From assembly GCA_003584705.1 (NCBI GenBank), contig AP018536.1:1488001-1552000 (forward strand): a stretch of DNA of 64,000 nt. Direction: 5' to 3'. The notes under the pieces were generated by a model. It was not told the DNA's origin. It saw only the letters and a list, made by a program, of their open reading frames with translations, and did no database searches. A program made the translations under genes and the position numbers. The DNA comes from Lachnospiraceae bacterium GAM79 (GTDB taxonomy: Bacteria > Bacillota > Clostridia > Lachnospirales > Lachnospiraceae). Every line of letters begins with the position of its first letter. The stretch's first letter is position 1. Of the stretch, positions 14,903 to 24,484 are shown piece by piece.

Positions 14903-17008
14903 ATGGTAGCAAAAAACGGCAGTTTGTCAATTAACAGTGAAAACATATTTCCGATCATTAAAAAGTGGTTGTATTCCGATCACGACATTTTCTACAGAGA
15001 GCTGATCTCTAACGGCTGCGATGCCGTGACCAAGCTGAAAAAGCTGGACATGATGGGAGAATATTCTCTTCCCGAAGGTTATAAGGGACGTGTGGATGTC
15101 ATCGTGGATCCTGAGAAGAAGACACTGACCTTCAAGGATAACGGTCTGGGCATGACCGCCGACGAAGTGGAAGAGTATATCAACCAGATCGCATTTTCCG
15201 GTGCTACGGATTTCATTGAGAAATATAAGGACAAGAGCAATTCCGACCAGATCATCGGTCATTTCGGACTGGGCTTCTATTCCGCATTCATGGTAGCGGA
15301 TGAAGTACATATTGATACGTTATCTTACAAGGATGGCGCCAAGGCAGTACACTGGGAGTGTGACGGCGGCACCGAGTTCTCCATGGAAGACGGAGACAAG
15401 ACCGATGTCGGTACGACTATCACTCTGTTCTTAAATGAGGATTGCCTGGAGTTCTGTAACGAATATAAGGCTCGTGAGGTAGTGAAGAAGTATTGTTCCT
15501 TCATGCCTACGGAGATCTATCTGTCCAAGGCGAACACAAAGGAGACGCAGATCATCAAGGAAGAGGAAAAGCTTCCCGATGATGAAGTCCTGGAAGAGAT
15601 CGAGCCGGAGAAGAAGGAAGCGGCAGAAGGTGAAAACGCTGAAGCTGCTGAGGGAACAGAAGAGCCTAAGAAGCTGAAGATCAGAAAGCGTCCTGAATTG
15701 ATCAACGAGACACAGCCTCTGTGGACCAAGCATCCCAATGAGTGCACGAAGGAAGAGTATCTGGACTTCTACCGCAAGGTATTTCAGGATTACAAGGAGC
15801 CTCTGTTCTGGATCCACCTGAATATGGATTATCCTTTTAATCTGAAAGGTATCCTGTACTTCCCGAAGATCAACATGGAGTATGAGTCCATCGAAGGTAC
15901 CATCAAGCTGTACAACAATCAGGTATTTATCGCAGATAACATCAAGGAAGTCATTCCTGAGTTCCTGCTGCTGTTAAAGGGTGTCATCGACTGCCCGGAT
16001 CTGCCTCTGAACGTATCCAGAAGTGCATTGCAGAATGATGGATTTGTCAAGAAGATCGCAGAGTACATTACCAAGAAGGTAGCGGACAAGCTGGCAGGCA
16101 TGTGCAAGACAGACAAGGAAGAGTACGACAAATACTGGGATGACATCAGTCCTTTCATCAAGTTTGGCTGCCTGAAGGATGACAAGTTCTGTGAGAAGAT
16201 GAACGATTACATCCTCTTCAAGAATCTGGACGGCAAATATCTGACGCTGCCGGAGTGCCTGGAGATCAAGCCTCAGGATGAGGAAGAGAACAAGGAAAAT
16301 GCTGTAGATGAGAACGGCAACAAGGTAGAAGCTGAGGTCGTAGGGGATAAATCTGAAGATGAGGCTTCCGGGGAGAATACCGAGGAAGAGAAGAAGGAGA
16401 AGATCATCTACTATGTAACGGATGAACAGCAGCAGAGCCAGTATATTAATATGTTCAAGGCTGCCAAGATGGATGCTGTGATCCTGACCCACAATATCGA
16501 TCAGCCCTTCATCTCCCAGTTGGAGCAGAAGAATGAGGGAATCAAGTTCCAGCGTATCGATGCGGATGTGACCGATGCCCTGAAATCCAAGACTTCCAAG
16601 AAGGCTGAAAAAGAGATGGAAGAGCAGGCAGAGAGCATCAGCAAGCTGATGAAGAAAGCTCTGAAGAACGACAAGATCACTGTCAAGGTAGAGAAGCTGA
16701 AGAACAAGAAGATCTCTTCCATGATCACGCTGTCCGAAGAGAGCAGACGTATGCAGGATATGATGAAGATGTACTCCATGCCCAGCATGGATATGAGTGC
16801 TTTCGGCGGGGAGGGCGAGACCCTGATTCTGAATGCCAACCATCCTCTGGTACAGTACATCACCGAGCACCAGGACGGCGAGAACGCAGAAATGATCTGC
16901 GAGCAGCTGTACGATCTGGCAAAGCTCCAGCATGCACCCTTGTCCGCCGATGCCATGACCAAGTTCGTGGCAAGAAGCAATGACATTATGATGCTGTTGA
17001 CCAAATAA
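14903..17008 (+). CDS. htpG: Hsp90-family chaperone HtpG
   Basis: An ATP-dependent dimeric cytosolic chaperone. The N-terminal GHKL ATPase motifs are present: RELISNGCDAVTKL (Asn for Mg-ATP), KDNGLGMTADEV, GHFGLGFYSAFMVAD and GTTITLFL. The middle domain has LPLNVSRSALQND with the conserved Arg. At about 701 residues it is longer than E. coli HtpG (624). Two acidic low-complexity inserts explain this, one after the N domain (about residues 215-260) and one in the middle-to-C part (about 465-500). They resemble the charged linkers of eukaryotic Hsp90 in composition. A GTG at 14894 is possible, but ATG 14903 is better placed behind AAAGGATGTGG. Transcription should be heat-induced through CIRCE. 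Confidence 0.95.
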   Translation: MVAKNGSLSINSENIFPIIKKWLYSDHDIFYRELISNGCDAVTKLKKLDMMGEYSLPEGYKGRVDVIVDPEKKTLTFKDNGLGMTADEVEEYINQIAFSGATDFIEKYKDKSNSDQIIGHFGLGFYSAFMVADEVHIDTLSYKDGAKAVHWECDGGTEFSMEDGDKTDVGTTITLFLNEDCLEFCNEYKAREVVKKYCSFMPTEIYLSKANTKETQIIKEEEKLPDDEVLEEIEPEKKEAAEGENAEAAEGTEEPKKLKIRKRPELINETQPLWTKHPNECTKEEYLDFYRKVFQDYKEPLFWIHLNMDYPFNLKGILYFPKINMEYESIEGTIKLYNNQVFIADNIKEVIPEFLLLLKGVIDCPDLPLNVSRSALQNDGFVKKIAEYITKKVADKLAGMCKTDKEEYDKYWDDISPFIKFGCLKDDKFCEKMNDYILFKNLDGKYLTLPECLEIKPQDEEENKENAVDENGNKVEAEVVGDKSEDEASGENTEEEKKEKIIYYVTDEQQQSQYINMFKAAKMDAVILTHNIDQPFISQLEQKNEGIKFQRIDADVTDALKSKTSKKAEKEMEEQAESISKLMKKALKNDKITVKVEKLKNKKISSMITLSEESRRMQDMMKMYSMPSMDMSAFGGEGETLILNANHPLVQYITEHQDGENAEMICEQLYDLAKLQHAPLSADAMTKFVARSNDIMMLLTK

Positions 17009-17026
17009 AAATGACGGATTAAAAAC

Positions 17027-17068
17027 AAAGGGAATCACAATCTGGGAACGGTTTGTGGTTCCTTTTTT
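17027..17068 (+). terminator. Rho-independent terminator of htpG
   Basis: AAAGGGAATCACAA (17027-17040) pairs with TTGTGGTTCCTTT (17053 onward, one bulge) and runs into T6. The rest of 17069-17309 holds no gene I can support. Confidence 0.8.
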
Positions 17069-17309
17069 GGGCTACACGGCGGCTTGGGGACAGATGCAGA
17101 CCGGTACCGGAATTAGTATTTAGTGAATGCATATCACCCGTCTGTTAATCAAGTAGATGTATGATGAAGACAAAACGGATAGAAGTTAGTCTGCTTAGTA
17201 TATGGGAACATGCACATATTTTTCTGACTTTGCATATTCTGTAAGGAACATTTGTTGCCTGACCGGATCAAGACAGACAAAACGGCATAGGCAGAAAGGA
17301 CCTCTGTCC

Positions 17310-18551
17310 ATGGACACTACTTATACAGGAACACTTCAGATCAGCGTTGTCTCCGCTCTGGGGATGACACCGATACCCAGCGCGATCGTCACTGTCTCCT
17401 ATACCGGGGATCCGGATTCCCCGCTGGAGACGATGACTACTGACGAATCCGGGCAAACCCCTACGATAACACTGGATGCGCCGCCAAGAGAGCTTTCTTT
17501 ATCTCCGGATATTACGGCACAGCCCTATTCGGAGTACAACATTCAGGTGACTGCAGAAGGCTTTGAACCGGTACTGGTATCTGGTTCCGAAATTCTGGCA
17601 GGCGAATTTTCCCTACAACCGATCCGCATGAATCCGCTGAATGTAACAGAGGAGGAAGAAAAAGTAGTAGTAATACCTGCACATACGCTTTTCGGAGAGT
17701 ATCCTCCGAAGATTCCGGAAGAAGAAATCAAACCTATGAACGAGACCGGGGAGATCGTACTGAGCCGTGTGGTGATTCCGGAATATGTGATCGTACATGA
17801 CGGTGTCCCGGAGGATCCCACTGCCCGGAATTACTGGGTGCGCTATAAGGATTACATTAAAAATGTGGCCTCCAGCGAGATTTATTCCACCTGGCCGGAG
17901 AGTGCAATTTATGCTAATATTCTGGTCATTCAATCATTTACGTTAAACCGTATATATACGGAGTGGTACAGGGGACGTGGATACGATTTTACGATAACTT
18001 CTTCTACGGCGTATGATCAAAAATGGATCTATGGCAGAAATGTGTTCGAAGAGATCGACTATCTGGTAGATTCCATTTTTACCAACTATTTGTCAAGGCC
18101 CGGTGTACGACAGCCCATTTTCACATCGTATTGTGACGGTAATCGGACTACCTGCCGGGGGCTGAGCCAGTGGGGCTCCAAGTCATTGGCGGATCAGGGA
18201 TATTCCGCTATTGATATCATTCATTATTATTACGGCAATGATATGTATATCAATTCCGCAGATATTATTTCGGGAGTGCCTTCTTCCTGGCCGGGGTATG
18301 ATCTGACTATCGGTTCTTCCGGGGAAAAAGTCCGTCAGCTGCAACAGCAGTTGAACCGGATCGCCAGAAATTATCCGGCGATTCCTACGTTGACACCCGA
18401 CGGAATCTATGGCTCCGGTACTGCGGAGGCTGTCCGGACGTTCCAGAAGATATTTAATCTTCCTCAGACCGGAATCGTGGATTATCCTACATGGTTTGAA
18501 ATCTCGGATATTTATGTGGGGGTGACACGTATTTCGGAGCCGGATGCGTAG
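17310..18551 (+). CDS. SpoIID-like protein with peptidoglycan-binding domain
   Basis: The protein has three parts. An N-terminal beta-sandwich (about 1-110; TYTGTLQISVVSALGMTPIP and following) resembles carboxypeptidase-regulatory domains. The middle part (about 150-320) resembles SpoIID/amidase-enhancer proteins: YKDYIKNVASSEIYSTWP, the aligned Ser-Gln-Trp-Gly of RGLSQWGSKSLADQGYS, and IIHYYYG. The C-terminal PG_binding_1 domain (IGSSGEKVRQLQQQLN, DGIYGSGTAEAVRTFQ) completes it. SpoIID enzymes cut glycan strands during engulfment, so a role in spore or wall maturation is inferred. No signal peptide is seen. ATG 17310 follows AAAGGACC. 36 upstream in-frame codons lack a ribosome binding site and were left out. 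Confidence 0.72.
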   Translation: MDTTYTGTLQISVVSALGMTPIPSAIVTVSYTGDPDSPLETMTTDESGQTPTITLDAPPRELSLSPDITAQPYSEYNIQVTAEGFEPVLVSGSEILAGEFSLQPIRMNPLNVTEEEEKVVVIPAHTLFGEYPPKIPEEEIKPMNETGEIVLSRVVIPEYVIVHDGVPEDPTARNYWVRYKDYIKNVASSEIYSTWPESAIYANILVIQSFTLNRIYTEWYRGRGYDFTITSSTAYDQKWIYGRNVFEEIDYLVDSIFTNYLSRPGVRQPIFTSYCDGNRTTCRGLSQWGSKSLADQGYSAIDIIHYYYGNDMYINSADIISGVPSSWPGYDLTIGSSGEKVRQLQQQLNRIARNYPAIPTLTPDGIYGSGTAEAVRTFQKIFNLPQTGIVDYPTWFEISDIYVGVTRISEPDA

Positions 18552-18598
18552 TAAATGGGAAGTTACGCGAGCAATGAGCCGCGTAACTTCCCATTTAC
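18551..18598 (+). terminator. Perfect 19-bp stem terminator-like hairpin
   Basis: 18551-18569 and 18580-18598 are exactly complementary over 19 bp (core GGGAAGTTACGCG), loop ten bases. No T-run on either side, but the position directly after the stop codon suggests it ends the SpoIID-like gene. Confidence 0.6.
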
Positions 18599-18652
18599 CA
18601 TGTTGTAACAAGTGTAATTCCAACAATTTTCCCGGACAAGCATAAAATCCGC

Positions 18653-18681
18653 TTGACAGATAAAAATAAATCACGTATTAT
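18653..18681 (+). promoter_or_regulatory. Promoter of the GntR-ABC operon
   Basis: TTGACA (18653-18658), 17-base spacer, TATTAT (18676-18681). Confidence 0.8.
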
Positions 18682-18700
18682 TGTATTAAATAAATAATAC
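18675..18700 (+). promoter_or_regulatory. Palindromic operator on the GntR-ABC promoter
   Basis: GTATTATT (18675-18682) and AATAATAC (18693-18700) form a perfect inverted repeat with a ten-base centre, starting on the -10 box. This is the position expected for the autorepressor encoded just downstream; binding by that protein is inferred. Confidence 0.55.
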
Positions 18701-18803
18701 AGTAAAACAACAAGACAATGAGGGACCCGGGGAGGCATCGATAGAAACGATGCGTGACAGGTAATAAGAAACAGAAAATAAGAAACAAGAAAGGATGATA
18801 GGA

Positions 18804-19163
18804 ATGGCGTGGGAATTGGATGCTGACAGACCCATATATGCGCAGCTGGTGGAGCGGATCCAGAAAGAGATCGTGTCCGGCAAATATCAGCCGGGAGAGA
18901 AGCTGCCGAGTGTCAGAGATCTTGCGGCCGTGGCGGCGGTGAACCCGAATACGATGCAGAAAGCTTTTGCGGAACTGGAGCGGAGCGGCCTGATCGTGAC
19001 ACAGCGCACCAGCGGCAGAACCGTGACGGAGGACACTGAGCTGATCGGGAATACCAGAGAACAGCTGGCAGCCGGGCATGTCCGGAATTTTATCAACAAC
19101 ATGCAGGAACTGGGATATCAGAGAGAGGAGATCCGGAATCTCTTCGATAAGGTACAGGCCTGA
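18804..19163 (+). CDS. GntR-family transcriptional regulator (YtrA type)
   Basis: A 119-residue regulator with an N-terminal winged helix-turn-helix (RPIYAQLVERIQKEIVSGKYQPGEKLPSVRDLAA, then VNPNTMQKAFAELERSGLI) and only a short C-terminal helical tail, the layout of the YtrA subfamily. Such regulators dimerise and repress the ABC transporter operon they belong to. The palindrome over the promoter fits this. ATG 18795 is possible, but AAGG at 18791 is nine bases from ATG 18804, so I use the latter. The ABC ATPase gene follows after 46 bases. Confidence 0.9.
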   Translation: MAWELDADRPIYAQLVERIQKEIVSGKYQPGEKLPSVRDLAAVAAVNPNTMQKAFAELERSGLIVTQRTSGRTVTEDTELIGNTREQLAAGHVRNFINNMQELGYQREEIRNLFDKVQA

Positions 19164-19209
19164 CAGGGGTGCAAATTTATGATGAAAATAAAGAAAGGCG
19201 GAAATAGAA

Positions 19210-19908
19210 ATGAATAATCTGGTAGAAATTGTAAATCTGACCAAGAAATATGGTGCCAATGTGGCTGTGAACAATCTGACCGTAAGTCTCCCCAAGGGGA
19301 AGATCATTGGCCTGTTGGGACCCAACGGCAGCGGTAAGACGACACTGATCAAAATGCTGAACGGTCTGCTGACACCGACGGAAGGCACCATCATGATCGA
19401 CGGAAATTATGTAGGACCGGCGACCAAGAGCAAGGTAGCTTATCTGCCGGACCGAACGTATCTGACCATGAATCAGACGATCCGGGAGATCCTGGATTTC
19501 TTTCAGGACTTTTATACAGACTTTTCCAGGGAACGTGCGGAAGAGATGTTAAAGAGTCTGGGGATCGATCCTGCAGTGAAAATGCGGACATTGTCCAAAG
19601 GTACGAAGGAGAAGGTACAGTTGATCTTAGTGATGAGTAGGAATGCCAGCCTGTATATTTTGGATGAGCCGATTGCCGGTGTGGATCCGGCAGCGAGAGA
19701 TTACATCCTGCGCACCATTATCAACAACTACAATCCGGAAGCCACCGTGCTGATCTCCACTCATCTGATCGAAGATGTGGAGCAGGTGCTGGATGAAGTG
19801 ATCTTCATGCGCTATGGTCAGCTGGTGTTATATACATCCGTTGACAATATCAGAGAAGAGAAAGGTAAGTCTGTAGATGCTTACTTCAGGGAGGTGTTCG
19901 CATGTTAG
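19210..19908 (+). CDS. ABC transporter ATPase (YtrB-like)
   Basis: A 232-residue ATP-binding subunit: Walker A GPNGSGKTT (about 36-44), a degenerate signature LSKGTKEKVQL, Walker B LYILDEPIAGVD and the H-loop in LISTHLIEDVEQ. It should pair with the membrane protein encoded by the overlapping next gene. Sets of GntR regulator, ATPase and ABC-2-like permease respond to cell-wall antibiotics or export unknown compounds in other Firmicutes; the substrate here is unknown. Confidence 0.93.
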   Translation: MNNLVEIVNLTKKYGANVAVNNLTVSLPKGKIIGLLGPNGSGKTTLIKMLNGLLTPTEGTIMIDGNYVGPATKSKVAYLPDRTYLTMNQTIREILDFFQDFYTDFSRERAEEMLKSLGIDPAVKMRTLSKGTKEKVQLILVMSRNASLYILDEPIAGVDPAARDYILRTIINNYNPEATVLISTHLIEDVEQVLDEVIFMRYGQLVLYTSVDNIREEKGKSVDAYFREVFAC

Positions 19909-20795
19909 GAAAGTTAATGAAATATGAATGGAAAAATATCTGGAAAGCCGGTACACTGATGCTTCTGGGAATGCTTGTGGTCACCGTGATTGGCTGCGTG
20001 GTATTACGCATGCCGGGAGGAGTGGTAACAGGACTTCTGGACAACAATGATATAAATGCGACACAGAGCTGGTTTGTACTCTCATCCTTTGTGGCAACAC
20101 TGATCCTGTATGTGATCATGCTGTTAGCGTCCACCTGGGGCATGTTGATCTTTCTGGGCATCCGCTTTTACCGCAGTATGTATACGGATGAAGGCTATCT
20201 GTCCCACACCCTGCCGGTAACAGCTAACCAGCTGTTTTTAAGCAAGGTACTGGTCTCCGGTGTCTGGTATCTGTTCATTACGATAGGCATCGGTATCTCT
20301 GTGGTGGCACTGATCGTGTCTCTGATGACAGGACTTTTAAATATCGGTGAACTGAGTAGTGTACTGACACAATATAATGGGAATATCTGGGAATTTATGG
20401 CAGATGCTTTTTATGAACTTGGCAGAACATACGAAGAAGAGATGGGGATCAATCTGTCGCATTATGTGATCACGTTGCTCTTAACCTATGTGGCAGGACC
20501 TTTCATTACCATGGTCACTCTGTTCGGAGCCTTGACGATCGGTCAGCTGTCTTCCAAACACAAAGGGTTCATGGGAATCCTGGCATATGCCGGCCTGACG
20601 ATCCTGTCTTCCATCATCGGCAGCACCGTACAGAGTGCCTTCATGTTTGGCACAAATGTCATGAGCAGCTCCGGCGGATTTTCGGTAACGACCAATATGG
20701 CCTATGACATTAACGTGATCACCAGCCTGCTCATTGCCGCCATCATGTACGGCGTATCTTATTACATCATGAACCGAAAATTAAACCTGGACTAA
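19902..20795 (+). CDS. ABC transporter permease subunit
   Basis: A 297-residue integral membrane protein with about six hydrophobic segments and no soluble domain. Its start ATG overlaps the last codons of the ATPase gene by seven bases, so the two are translationally coupled and should form one complex. The N terminus (LGKLMKYEWKNIWKAG) is typical of ABC-2 type permeases. No clear terminator follows, and the next operon has its own promoter at 20809. Confidence 0.88.
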   Translation: MLGKLMKYEWKNIWKAGTLMLLGMLVVTVIGCVVLRMPGGVVTGLLDNNDINATQSWFVLSSFVATLILYVIMLLASTWGMLIFLGIRFYRSMYTDEGYLSHTLPVTANQLFLSKVLVSGVWYLFITIGIGISVVALIVSLMTGLLNIGELSSVLTQYNGNIWEFMADAFYELGRTYEEEMGINLSHYVITLLLTYVAGPFITMVTLFGALTIGQLSSKHKGFMGILAYAGLTILSSIIGSTVQSAFMFGTNVMSSSGGFSVTTNMAYDINVITSLLIAAIMYGVSYYIMNRKLNLD

Positions 20796-20808
20796 CCGGG
20801 TCTACACC

Positions 20809-20837
20809 TTGCCCTCAACTGGTAAATTTGGTATAAT
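20809..20837 (+). promoter_or_regulatory. Promoter of the four-gene uncharacterised operon
   Basis: TTGCCC (20809-20814), 17-base spacer, TATAAT (20832-20837), 35 bases before the first start codon. Confidence 0.75.
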
Positions 20838-20872
20838 AAATCCAAATGACAACAGGGAACGGGTGAAGGTGC

Positions 20873-23800
20873 ATGCAGGAGATTATTGATAGAATTTTAG
20901 GAGGAAACTTCGATTATGAGAACGGTTCTTTGGAATTCTCCTGCGCTAAAATAGAGATTTCCCTGTCACAGGGGACAATATATGAGGGCTCTTTTCACAT
21001 TCTTTCTGCGTCGGAAGGCTATGTAAAGGGATCCGTGATCTCGGACCATCTTCGGATGGAATGTATGACGGATCAGTTTACCGGCTCCGATGCAGAAATT
21101 TTTTACTGCTTCCACGGAGAAGATCTGGAGGAAGGGGATGTGATCAAGGGCTCTTTTTCCGTAATCAGCAACAGAGGAGAATACAATCTTCCTTTTGTGG
21201 TGACGGTGGAGCATGGGATGTTGAATTCTTCCATCGGGGCTATCCGGAATCTGTTCCATTTTGCCAACCTGGCGAAGAACAACTGGAAGGAAGCTGTGCG
21301 GCTGTTCTATGATCCGGAATTTCTGCGGCTGTTCCAGGGGAACGATGCCCATTTCTATGACAGTTACCGGATCCTGTCCACTTATGAGGGCAACGAACAA
21401 AATGTAGAGGAATTCCTGATCTGTATCAACAAAAAGCAACAGCTGGAATTCCTGACGGAAGAGAAAGAACTGGTGAAAAAACTGCCTCGCAGCGCAGATA
21501 ATTACGGCGTCACGGAGAACAATCTGACCATCGTGAGGAACGGCTGGGGATATACGAATCTCCAGATCGAGTGTGAGGGTGAATTTGTCTTTACGGAAAA
21601 GGAAAACATTACAGACGATGATTTTCTGGGAAACCGTTGCCGCCTGCCGGTCTACATCGACAGCAGCCTGTGCAGACCTGGCAAAAATTTCGGTAAAGTC
21701 TACATATATAATGCTTATACTTCACTGGAGATCCCGGTCATGGTACAGCTGGGAGACGGTGTAGTGGCCCGGCATGCGGATCACAGTCATATGCAGTGCA
21801 TCACCCAGATCATGAAATATTATGAAGAATCGAGACTGAAAAAGATCGGTACGGGAACCTGGCTCGCGGAGACCGGCAAACTGGTGGAGCGCATGGTGAC
21901 CATGGATGAGAAGGATGTGCCGGCGAGACTGTTCCAGGCACAGCTTCTGATCACAGAGGAACGCTACAATGAAGCCGGATGGATCCTGGATCACGCGGCG
22001 GACATGTTGGAAGCCCGGGGAGCTACCGGCGGAGAACAGTGGGCTTACTATCTGTATCTGACCACACTGATCCACAGGGATCCCCAGTATACACTGCAAA
22101 TGGCGGAGCAGGTGGAACAGATCTACCGCTATGACAGGACCCGCTGGCGTGTGGCATGGCTGCTGTTGTATCTGTCGGAGGAATACAATCGTTCAACCTC
22201 CGGGAAATGGATGTTCTTAGAAAAACAGTACCAGTACGGCTGCACCAGTCCGGTGATCTACCTGGAAGCACTGGCCCTTTTGAACGGCAATCCGGCGCTG
22301 CTACGTAAATTGAACAGTTTTGAACTGCAGGTGTTGAACTTCGGTGTCCGTCAGGATGCGGTAAACGACAGCCTGATCGAACAGCTGTTGTATCTGTCGG
22401 GAAGAGTCAGAGAGTATTCTCCACTACTGGGCAGAATTTTACGAAGACTGTATGAGAAAAAGAAGGATGTGCGGATCCTGCAGGAGGTGTGCAGCCTTCT
22501 GATCAAGGGAAGTAAGACGGGACCGGATGCCTTCACGTGGTATCAGATGGGTGTGGAAAGCCATCTGAGGATCACGAATCTCTATGAATATTATATGGCG
22601 TCGGTAGATCTGGATGCTGTGCTGGAGCTTCCGAAAGTGATTCTGATGTATTTTTCTTTCCAGAGCAATCTGGATTATGAACATAGTGCGTTCCTGTATG
22701 CGTATCTGTTAAAACACCGGAAAGATTATGAGGAACTGTACGAACATTACGAGCCGAGAATGGAGCGGTTCGTCATTGACCAGATCCAGAAGCAGCATAT
22801 TAACAGACATCTGGCAATACTGTATCAGGAATTCCTGTCTCCGGCCATTGTAACGGAAGCTATGGCGAAGCCTTTGTCCCGTCTGTTGTTTGCCCATATG
22901 GTAAGAGTGGATGACAGCAGAATGCGTAAGGTGATCGTCAGCCAGCCGGGGAATCTGATACTGTCCGAGACGCCTCTGCAAAACGGCACGGCCTGGGTGG
23001 CAGTCTACGGGAATGATTATACCATTGCTTTTGAGGATGCATATGGTAACAGGTTCCTTAAAAATGTGGAATATACCCTGGAAAAACTGCTGGTACCGGG
23101 GAAATATCTCAGACTTCTGGAACATTATGTGCCGGATACGGCAGAACTGGATCTGTATTTCATGGAGAACGGCAGAACAGAAGAGACCATATCTTCCACA
23201 AAGCTGATGCGGATGGCAAGACTGGTGGAAAGCGATGCCGTGGAGCCGAAGCTGCGCAGTGAGATTGCGGTACAGCTGGTACAGGCCTATTTCGACGCGG
23301 ATAATTTGCAGGCACTGGATGAATACCTGCAGGAGCTGCGGGGGGACGGCTTTACGGAGGAACAGCGGGAACTGATCCTGCGTTTTCTGGTGCTGCGGGG
23401 AAATTATGAGAAGGCATATGCCTGGATCGAAGCATATACCCCTTATTTTGTGGAGGCCAAGATCCTGTTGCGGCTTACGGACGGTGTGATCACGCAGTCG
23501 GTCCATGAGGGAGAGGCAGTCCTGTATGCGGCGGCATTGACGGCGTTCCGTAAGGGAAAATACAACGGTGGAATTTTAGAGTATCTGGTGCGTTATGCCA
23601 CCGGTACCACGAAGGAATTGCGTGACATCTGGAAAGCGGCAAGATCCTTTGAGATAGACTGCTACAGCTTAAGTGAAAAGATATTGCTGCAGATGCTGTT
23701 CTCCGGGGCATTTGTGGGAGAGCGGATGGATATTTTCCGTTATTATGTATCCCAGGGAGCCAGACAGGAGATCGAGGAAGCTGTGCTTGTACAGAGCTCT

Positions 23801-24448
23801 TATGATTATTTCTGCCGGGAGAAGATCACGGAGGAATATGTATTCCGGGAGATCCGTAACTGCTATCTGCGGGGAGAAGAGACCCAGCGGATCTGCAAGC
23901 TGGCTTATCTGAAATTCTATGCGGAGAATAAGGACAAGCTGGAGCGGGAAGATGAAACTCTGGTCCGGAATTTCCTGGAGGAAATGATGAAGGACCACAT
24001 TCATCTGAACTTTTTCAGGGAATATCAGGACTGCCTGCCACAGCTGCAGGAGATGAAGGACAAGACTATCGTGGAGTATCACACAAGAGGCGGCGTCCGT
24101 GCAAGGATTCATTATGTGATGATGCATGAGAACGGGCAGGCGGAGGATTACCTGTCGGAATATATGCAGGAAGTATACAGCGGTGTATTTTTCAAGGAAT
24201 TCGTACTGTTTTTCGGGGAGAATCTTCAATATTACATTATGGAAGAATCAGAGAACGAAGAACAGCTGACGGAGAGCGGAAGCCTGCAGAAGAGCGATAT
24301 TATGAATGAAAGTCCGGACAGCAAATACGAGATCATCAATGATATGATGATCAGCATGACACTGCAGGACGATACGACACTGGATCATCTGATCGAGGAA
24401 TATTACCGCAGGGAATATCTGGATCACAGATTGTTCACATTGCAGTAA
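20873..24448 (+). CDS. Very large uncharacterised protein (DUF5717-like), solenoid
   Basis: This is the largest protein of the window, 1191 residues, with no signal peptide and no membrane segment, so cytoplasmic. The first 300 residues contain two beta-rich, Ig-like stretches (for example CAKIEISLSQGTIYEGSFHI and later VYIYNAYTSLEIPVMVQLG). The rest is a long helical solenoid with TPR-like spacing, and the last 150 residues are acidic. I recall this architecture as DUF5717, found in Lachnospiraceae, of unknown function; the name is from memory. The start ATG follows GGGTGAAGGTGC. It heads an operon with an Hsp70-like protein, a TPR protein and a coiled-coil membrane protein, suggesting a multi-protein assembly. 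Confidence 0.7.
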   Translation: MQEIIDRILGGNFDYENGSLEFSCAKIEISLSQGTIYEGSFHILSASEGYVKGSVISDHLRMECMTDQFTGSDAEIFYCFHGEDLEEGDVIKGSFSVISNRGEYNLPFVVTVEHGMLNSSIGAIRNLFHFANLAKNNWKEAVRLFYDPEFLRLFQGNDAHFYDSYRILSTYEGNEQNVEEFLICINKKQQLEFLTEEKELVKKLPRSADNYGVTENNLTIVRNGWGYTNLQIECEGEFVFTEKENITDDDFLGNRCRLPVYIDSSLCRPGKNFGKVYIYNAYTSLEIPVMVQLGDGVVARHADHSHMQCITQIMKYYEESRLKKIGTGTWLAETGKLVERMVTMDEKDVPARLFQAQLLITEERYNEAGWILDHAADMLEARGATGGEQWAYYLYLTTLIHRDPQYTLQMAEQVEQIYRYDRTRWRVAWLLLYLSEEYNRSTSGKWMFLEKQYQYGCTSPVIYLEALALLNGNPALLRKLNSFELQVLNFGVRQDAVNDSLIEQLLYLSGRVREYSPLLGRILRRLYEKKKDVRILQEVCSLLIKGSKTGPDAFTWYQMGVESHLRITNLYEYYMASVDLDAVLELPKVILMYFSFQSNLDYEHSAFLYAYLLKHRKDYEELYEHYEPRMERFVIDQIQKQHINRHLAILYQEFLSPAIVTEAMAKPLSRLLFAHMVRVDDSRMRKVIVSQPGNLILSETPLQNGTAWVAVYGNDYTIAFEDAYGNRFLKNVEYTLEKLLVPGKYLRLLEHYVPDTAELDLYFMENGRTEETISSTKLMRMARLVESDAVEPKLRSEIAVQLVQAYFDADNLQALDEYLQELRGDGFTEEQRELILRFLVLRGNYEKAYAWIEAYTPYFVEAKILLRLTDGVITQSVHEGEAVLYAAALTAFRKGKYNGGILEYLVRYATGTTKELRDIWKAARSFEIDCYSLSEKILLQMLFSGAFVGERMDIFRYYVSQGARQEIEEAVLVQSSYDYFCREKITEEYVFREIRNCYLRGEETQRICKLAYLKFYAENKDKLEREDETLVRNFLEEMMKDHIHLNFFREYQDCLPQLQEMKDKTIVEYHTRGGVRARIHYVMMHENGQAEDYLSEYMQEVYSGVFFKEFVLFFGENLQYYIMEESENEEQLTESGSLQKSDIMNESPDSKYEIINDMMISMTLQDDTTLDHLIEEYYRREYLDHRLFTLQ

Positions 24449-24484
24449 AGATAAAAAAGACAGCAGGAGAGGAGGCGGAAGAAC

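Noticed and set aside
17202..17309. N-terminal extension of the SpoIID-like protein from 17202
   Set aside because: The extension has no ribosome binding site and an unlikely composition, whereas ATG 17310 has AAAGGA at good spacing.
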